The notes under the pieces: generated by a model | What the model was told of the DNA's origin: nothing | The model's database searches: none | The model's input: the letters and a program-made list of their open reading frames with translations, nothing else | In this document: piece after piece, positions 6,452-7,026 of the stretch | Layout of the letters: each line of letters opens with the position of its first letter | Numbering within the stretch: position 1 is the stretch's first letter | NCBI GenBank assembly: GCA_021801545.1 | Contig: JAJYXX010000416.1 | Coordinates: 1 to 7,026 of the forward strand | From: Chloroflexota bacterium | Lineage (GTDB): Bacteria; Chloroflexota; Limnocylindria; Limnocylindrales; CSP1-4 | Direction: 5' to 3' | DNA length: 7,026 nucleotides | Made by a program: the position numbers and the translations under genes

Positions 6452-6489
6452 CAGCTGCGCGAGCGCGCAAGAGCTGACGGGAGCGTCAG
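6452..6489 (+). promoter_or_regulatory. Two overlapping, mutually exclusive hairpins before the thioredoxin gene
   Basis: In the 56-nt gap after ccsA, CAGCT (6452-6456) can pair with AGCTG (6472-6476), around an inner self-complementary TGCGCG-AG-CGCGCA (6456-6469). A second hairpin, CTGACG (6474-6479) with CGTCAG (6484-6489) and a GGAG loop, shares bases 6474-6476 with the first and covers the first bases of the AGGAG at 6488-6492. Only one can form at a time. This could tune translation of the thioredoxin gene relative to the rest of the operon, or stabilise the 3' end of the upstream message. No T-run follows, so an intrinsic terminator is unlikely. Confidence 0.45.
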
Positions 6490-6499
6490 GAGAACACTG

Positions 6500-7026
6500 A
6501 TGGAAGCACAGGCGATGGCGACGCAGGAGGCCCCGCGACAGCGGACGGGTCCGAGCCGGATCTCGACGCTCGGTGTGATGGGCGTCACCGCGGCGATCAT
6601 CTTCGCGGTCGCGTACCTCGCGAACCAGCCCGCCGCCACGTCCGGGGGCGTCACCTCGGTGACGCTCACGGGCGCCGCAGCGGGCGAGGCGCCCACGGTC
6701 GGCAAGACAGCCCCCGACTTCGCCGCGACGACGGTCGACGGAGATCCGATCAAGCTCAGTGACCTCAGGGGCCGGCCGGTCTGGTTGACGTTCGGAGCGA
6801 GCTGGTGCCAGCCCTGCCGGGCCGAGAACCCGGACATCCAGGCGACCTACGACAAGTTCACGGCCAAGGGCGTCGTGGTTCTCGCGATCTTCATCTCGGA
6901 GGACGGAGCGACGGTCAAGGACTACGCGACACGGGTCGGCCTGACCTACCCGAAGGTGGCCGATCCGAACACGAAGATCGCGTCTCAGTACCGGATCCTC
7001 GGCATCCCGTCGCACTTCTTCATCGA
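6500..7026 (+). CDS. resA: ResA/TlpA-type thioredoxin, 3' end missing
   Basis: The frame is open to the right edge and gives 175 residues. ATG 6500 is set by AGGAG (6488-6492) with a 7-nt spacer; a second in-frame ATG at 6515 lacks such a site. Residues about 23-41 form a single hydrophobic segment after a basic N-terminus, fitting an uncleaved membrane anchor with the rest outside. After a linker comes a TlpA/AhpC-like fold: GKTAPDF (68-74), LRGRPVWLTFGASWCQPCRAE (89-109) with the CXXC active site at Cys103/Cys106, and GIPSHFFI (168-175) carrying the expected cis-proline Pro170. The window cuts the protein at this strand, so a few tens of C-terminal residues are probably lost. ResA reduces the disulfide of apocytochrome CXXCH motifs so that heme can attach, and is itself kept reduced by CcdA, which is encoded three genes upstream. 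Among TlpA-like proteins, operon context favours the ResA role over peroxide or general thiol functions. Confidence 0.93.
   Translation, partial: MEAQAMATQEAPRQRTGPSRISTLGVMGVTAAIIFAVAYLANQPAATSGGVTSVTLTGAAAGEAPTVGKTAPDFAATTVDGDPIKLSDLRGRPVWLTFGASWCQPCRAENPDIQATYDKFTAKGVVVLAIFISEDGATVKDYATRVGLTYPKVADPNTKIASQYRILGIPSHFFI

Noticed and set aside
1..7026. CRISPR arrays, tRNA or rRNA genes, insertion sequences or prophage genes.
   Set aside because: No regularly spaced repeats, cloverleaf-like segments, transposase or integrase motifs were seen on either strand.

Overview
The window is GC-rich (roughly two-thirds G+C by eye) and all seven genes lie on the plus strand. They are tightly packed, start with ATG and mostly have clear AGGAG-type ribosome binding sites. 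It reads as chromosomal DNA of a free-living bacterium that builds c-type cytochromes by System II (Ccs/Res). The combination of a large multiheme cytochrome, a PCYCGC-motif lipoprotein and a System II operon with high GC is compatible with uncultivated Chloroflexota or a neighbouring high-GC phylum. That placement is an inference, since no marker gene is present.

Layout. (1) 1-1364: the 3' part of a multiheme cytochrome c gene, open through the left edge, with eight heme attachment sites visible. The last site is a non-standard CX3CH. (2) 1365-1598: a 234-bp gap without a gene, rich in symmetric sequence. It holds a perfect 8-bp inverted repeat with an overlapping TACCC/GGGTA half-site, a perfect 12-bp inverted repeat spanning 1480-1574, and a perfect tandem duplication of 13 bp. 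I read this as the control region and structured leader of the next operon; no promoter could be called with confidence. (3) 1599-7026: an operon-like run of a PCYCGC-motif lipoprotein, a membrane-anchored TPR protein with a degenerate J-like N-terminus, CcdA, ResB, CcsA/ResC and a ResA/TlpA-type thioredoxin cut by the right edge. Gaps are 4 to 16 nt, except for 56 nt before the thioredoxin gene, where two mutually exclusive hairpins sit on the ribosome binding site.

How they fit together. CcdA carries reducing equivalents across the membrane to the ResA-like thioredoxin, which keeps apocytochrome CXXCH cysteines reduced. ResB and CcsA form the heme export and ligation complex. The TPR protein is placed to hold apocytochrome, as CcmI does in System I. 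The upstream octaheme-or-larger cytochrome is a plausible client. The least explained parts are the Cys-rich PCYCGC lipoprotein at the head of the operon, the J-like/TPR hybrid, and the structured leader in front of them.
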